From Actinomadura logoneensis (GTDB lineage: Bacteria; Actinomycetota; Actinomycetes; Streptosporangiales; Streptosporangiaceae): 64,000 bases of DNA. The position numbers and the translations under genes were made by a program. A model generated the notes under the pieces. That model was not told the DNA's origin, did no database searches, and saw only the letters and a list, made by a program, of their open reading frames with translations. The stretch lies in the NCBI RefSeq assembly GCF_003428695.1, contig NZ_QURH01000338.1, positions 27,210 to 91,209 of the forward strand. Reading direction: 5' to 3'. Shown here piece after piece: positions 61,654 through 64,000 of this stretch; the stretch's first letter is position 1, and each line of letters starts with the position of its first letter.

Positions 61654-63255
61654 TCAGTGCATCGGCATCGGGGCGTCCGCGGCCGGGTTCTCGGGCTTGC
61701 TGCGCGGCAGGAACAGCGCCGGCAGGAAGGCGAGCAGCAGCAGCGCGGCCGACCACCAGTAGGTGGTCTGGAACGCGTCCGCCATCTTGTGCGGGACCTG
61801 CGCCAGCGTCTCCGGCGGCAGCTTGGCGAACGCGGCGGCCTGCTGGGCCTGGTCGCCGCCCGAGGGGAGCCCGCGGTCCTTCAGCTGGGTGGCGAGCAGG
61901 ACGGCGATGAACGCGGTGCCGATCGAGCCGGCGACCTGCTGGATGATGTTCAGCCCGGTGCTCGCCCGCGGCACCTCGGCGTGCTGGAGGGTCTGCATCG
62001 CGGCGGACATCGTCGGCATCATCGTCATGCCCATGCCCATGCCCATCACGAACAGCGCGCCGCCGAGACCCCAGAACGAGGAGTCCGGGGTGATCTGCAT
62101 GGCGAACGCCGCCACGCCGATGACCACGGTGGCCAGGCCCACCAGGACGACCTTGCCCGGGCCGAGCTTGTCGGTGAGCTTGCCGCCGACCGGCATGGTG
62201 ATCATCGCGCCGAAGCCCTGCGGGGCCAGCAGCAGACCGGCGTGCAGCGCGTTCTGGTGCCGGATCGACTGGTAGTACAGCGGCAGGATCAGCATCGCGC
62301 CGAAGAACGCGCAGGCGAACAGCACCATCGTCCCGGCCGCCGCCGCGACCGAGCGGCGCTTGAACAGCCGCAGGTCGATCAGCGGGGCGGTGTTGCGCTT
62401 GCTCAGCGCGTGCAGGGCGAACAGCAGCACCAGGACGGCGCCGCCGACCGTGGTGGCCAGCACGTCCGGGCGGGCGAAGTCGTTCTTCTCCGCCCCGGTC
62501 GCCAGGCCGTAGATCAGCGCGGCGAGACCCGGGGACAGCAGCACCAGGCCGAGGAAGTCGAGCTTCTCGCCCTTGCCGGGCTGGTCCTTCTTCAGGATGC
62601 GGGCGGCGAGGACGACGGCGACGGCGCCGATCGGCACGTTGATGTAGAAGATCCAGCGCCAGGACACGTCGTCGACGAGGTAGCCGCCGAGGATCGGGCC
62701 GAGGATCGGACCGAGCAGCATCGGGATGCCGACGATGCTCATCACCTGGCCGACCCGCTGCGGACCGGCCGCCTGGGTCAGGATCGTCATGCCCGCGGGC
62801 ATGATCATCCCGCCGCCGAGGCCCTGCAGCACGCGGAACGCGATCAGGGACGGGGCGTCCCACGCGGTGCCCGCGAGCGCCGAGCCCGCCACGAACAGGA
62901 TGATCGAGATGATGTACAGCCGCTTGGTGCCGAACCGGGACGCGGCCCAGCCGGTGACCGGGATGACCGTGGCGAGCGCCAGCGTGTAGCCGGTGGCGAC
63001 CCACTGGATCGTGGCCAGGTCGGTCTTGAAGTCTTCGGAGAGATGCCGGAGTGCGACGTTGACGACGGTCACGTCCAGGATGGACATGATCGCGCCCAGG
63101 ACGACGACCATGGCCACCGCGAGCACGCCGCGGTCGAGACCTCCGCTCGAGGCGCCGGCCTCAGGAGGGCCGTCCGTCGTCCGAGGAGACGCGGGAGCGG
63201 TCAAGAGTTCTTCCAATCGTCTGGGCCCGCGCACACGGGCGGCATGAACGGACAC
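61654..63255 (-). CDS. DHA2-family multidrug MFS exporter (EmrB/QacA type)
   Basis: Predicted ~533-aa proton-driven drug exporter with about 14 membrane helices. Motifs are LDVTVVNVALRHLSEDF in helix 1 (DHA2 motif D1), WVATGYTLALATVIPVTGW, the A motif-like RFGTKRLY, and LGPILGPILGGYLVDDVSWR (motif C region and following loop). The start is uncertain: GTG at 63255 is chosen because an operator-like sequence lies at 63283-63300, but ATG at 63318 would add 21 residues. No TetR gene is inside the window. Confidence 0.85.
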   Translation of the reverse strand: MSVHAARVRGPRRLEELLTAPASPRTTDGPPEAGASSGGLDRGVLAVAMVVVLGAIMSILDVTVVNVALRHLSEDFKTDLATIQWVATGYTLALATVIPVTGWAASRFGTKRLYIISIILFVAGSALAGTAWDAPSLIAFRVLQGLGGGMIMPAGMTILTQAAGPQRVGQVMSIVGIPMLLGPILGPILGGYLVDDVSWRWIFYINVPIGAVAVVLAARILKKDQPGKGEKLDFLGLVLLSPGLAALIYGLATGAEKNDFARPDVLATTVGGAVLVLLFALHALSKRNTAPLIDLRLFKRRSVAAAAGTMVLFACAFFGAMLILPLYYQSIRHQNALHAGLLLAPQGFGAMITMPVGGKLTDKLGPGKVVLVGLATVVIGVAAFAMQITPDSSFWGLGGALFVMGMGMGMTMMPTMSAAMQTLQHAEVPRASTGLNIIQQVAGSIGTAFIAVLLATQLKDRGLPSGGDQAQQAAAFAKLPPETLAQVPHKMADAFQTTYWWSAALLLLAFLPALFLPRSKPENPAADAPMPMH

Positions 63256-63282
63256 GGGATGGTCCGGGGGGATCGACCGCGC

Positions 63283-63312
63283 CAAAATAGTGCAGTCACT
63301 GACACTTTCGCG
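63283..63312. promoter_or_regulatory. Operator-like palindrome upstream of the MFS exporter
   Basis: CAGT-C-ACTG flanked by AGTG and CACT (about 63,286-63,304) is a near-palindrome typical of TetR/MarR sites. It sits at the likely exporter promoter. The candidate repressor gene is not visible nearby. Confidence 0.35.
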
Positions 63313-63351
63313 AACCATTAACTCCGCTGGTTCCCGGAGTATTCCAGTGGC

Positions 63352-63423
63352 CTACGACACTTCGGGCAGCTCATCTCCTTCCGGGGCGTCCTGACGGGCC
63401 ACGGAAACTGTGACCTTCGGCAC
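63352..63423 (-). CDS. Possible 23-aa leader or small protein upstream of the exporter
   Basis: A short minus-strand frame begins with GTG at 63423 (MPKVTVSVARQ...) and ends TAG at 63352, 34 bp before the furthest possible exporter start. GGAGGTGAGG at 63440-63431 is an excellent ribosome site, though slightly far from the GTG. The composition is acidic. It may be a leader peptide, a small protein, or chance. Confidence 0.25.
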   Translation of the reverse strand: MPKVTVSVARQDAPEGDELPEVS

Positions 63424-63564
63424 ACGGCATCCTCACCTCCGCGAAACCCCGGTGCCGACCTGCGTTGGCGGGGTCCGCGGACCGCCCCGGCCGGATCTCT
63501 CCTGAAACATCCGCCGCTCCCGCACCACTACGGGGTGAACGACGATCAGAGAGGAGCCCTGCCG

Positions 63565-64000
63565 ATGAGGCGATGGGCTGGGGCCGCCGCGTTCGCGGTG
63601 GTCGTGGCGGCGACGGCCGCGATGGCGCCCGGGGGTGCGACGCCCGCGCTCGCCGGGCCGACGGCCGCGACGGGCGGCCGGGACGAGGTCCTGACGCTGG
63701 TGACCGGCGACCGCGTGCACGTGGTGACCGGGGCGGACGGGAGGCGGCTCGTCCGGACGGAGGCCGGGGCGGGACGGAAGGACATCGCCTTCCTCCGGAC
63801 GGCGCGCGCGGGGGAGCTGTCGGTCGTCCCGGCCGACGCCGCCCCGCTGGTGATGGCGGGCCGGGTCGATCCCGCGCTGTTCAACGTCACCCGGCTGCTG
63901 AAGGACGGGTACGGGGACGCGGCCAGGAAGGACATCCCGCTGATCGTCGGCGGGACGCCCGGCGCGCGCGCCGCGGCCCCGGCGGGCGTCGGCGGCGCCC
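63565..64000 (+). CDS. N-terminus of secreted S8-type serine peptidase (partial)
   Basis: Starts at ATG 63565 after GAGGAG and runs off the right edge (145 residues visible). A Sec signal peptide is clear: MRRW, then hydrophobic AGAAAFAVVVAATAAMAP and a cleavage site near ALAGP (about residue 30). The propeptide-like region (VLTLVTGDRVHVV ... LFNVTRLLKDGY ... KDIPLIV) is typical of large actinomycete subtilisin-family exoproteases. The catalytic triad is outside the window, so the class call rests on the pro-region. Confidence 0.7.
   Translation, partial: MRRWAGAAAFAVVVAATAAMAPGGATPALAGPTAATGGRDEVLTLVTGDRVHVVTGADGRRLVRTEAGAGRKDIAFLRTARAGELSVVPADAAPLVMAGRVDPALFNVTRLLKDGYGDAARKDIPLIVGGTPGARAAAPAGVGGA

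Noticed and set aside
1..64000. tRNA-linked attachment sites, integrase or transposase for the island
   Set aside because: No recombinase motifs, tRNA cloverleaf or flanking direct repeats were recognised, so mobility of the island is not claimed.

Overview
The window comes from a high-GC actinomycete. GTG starts, GC-rich third codon positions, Scr1-type XRE/DUF397/HATPase cassettes, an actinobacterial OtsA and a DHA2 multidrug exporter all fit a Streptomyces/Actinomadura-like genome. No rRNA, tRNA, integrase or IS element was recognised, so genus and integration boundaries cannot be fixed. All calls come from reading the sequence and recognising motifs. No homology search was run.

Positions ~210-47,900 form a defence island. 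It is bracketed by two paralogous HTH-HsdM-HsdS-like fusion proteins pointing inward (301-2274 on + and 45837-47822 on -). Inside are two large modules. (A) A class 1 DISARM locus (2785-21196): drmD, drmMI, then drmA, drmB and drmC. Between drmMI and drmA lies a tightly coupled three-gene cassette: a J-like protein, a small charged protein, and an Hsp70 ATPase fused to a C-terminal NYN/Zc3h12a-type ribonuclease domain. Downstream are a Ser/Thr kinase with TPR-like repeats, a UvrD-like helicase with a ParE/RelE-like N-terminus, a DUF262/HNH (GmrSD-like) nuclease on the opposite strand, and a second full-length DrmMI paralogue. (B) A leftward PIWI-RE operon (44270-35091): a Cas4-like PD-(D/E)XK nuclease, a second REase-fold protein with a zinc ribbon, a DinG-like helicase and the PIWI-RE protein. 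A second Ser/Thr kinase diverges from its promoter. Between A and B are a DUF4236 membrane protein and an XRE/DUF397/HATPase regulatory cassette with a striking six-unit 15-bp palindromic repeat array.

Positions ~48,000-64,000 are more ordinary chromosome: a MarR-controlled ABC-2-like membrane protein next to a molybdopterin oxidoreductase, two paralogous small membrane proteins, a decayed DedA/response-regulator chimera, a YbaK-type deacylase, a MarR/DoxX divergent pair, trehalose-6-phosphate synthase, a second HATPase/DUF397 pair with a 12-bp repeat array, an acyl-CoA synthetase, a dienelactone-hydrolase-like protein, a DHA2 exporter and the start of a secreted S8-type peptidase.

Inferred working picture: the DrmMI enzymes mark self DNA, and DrmD with DrmABC restrict unmodified DNA. 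The Hsp70-NYN cassette and the kinase/UvrD/DUF262 group look like added sensing or effector layers. The PIWI-RE operon is an independent nucleic-acid-guided or R-loop-targeting nuclease system. The most novel-looking element is the Hsp70-NYN cassette inside the DISARM locus.
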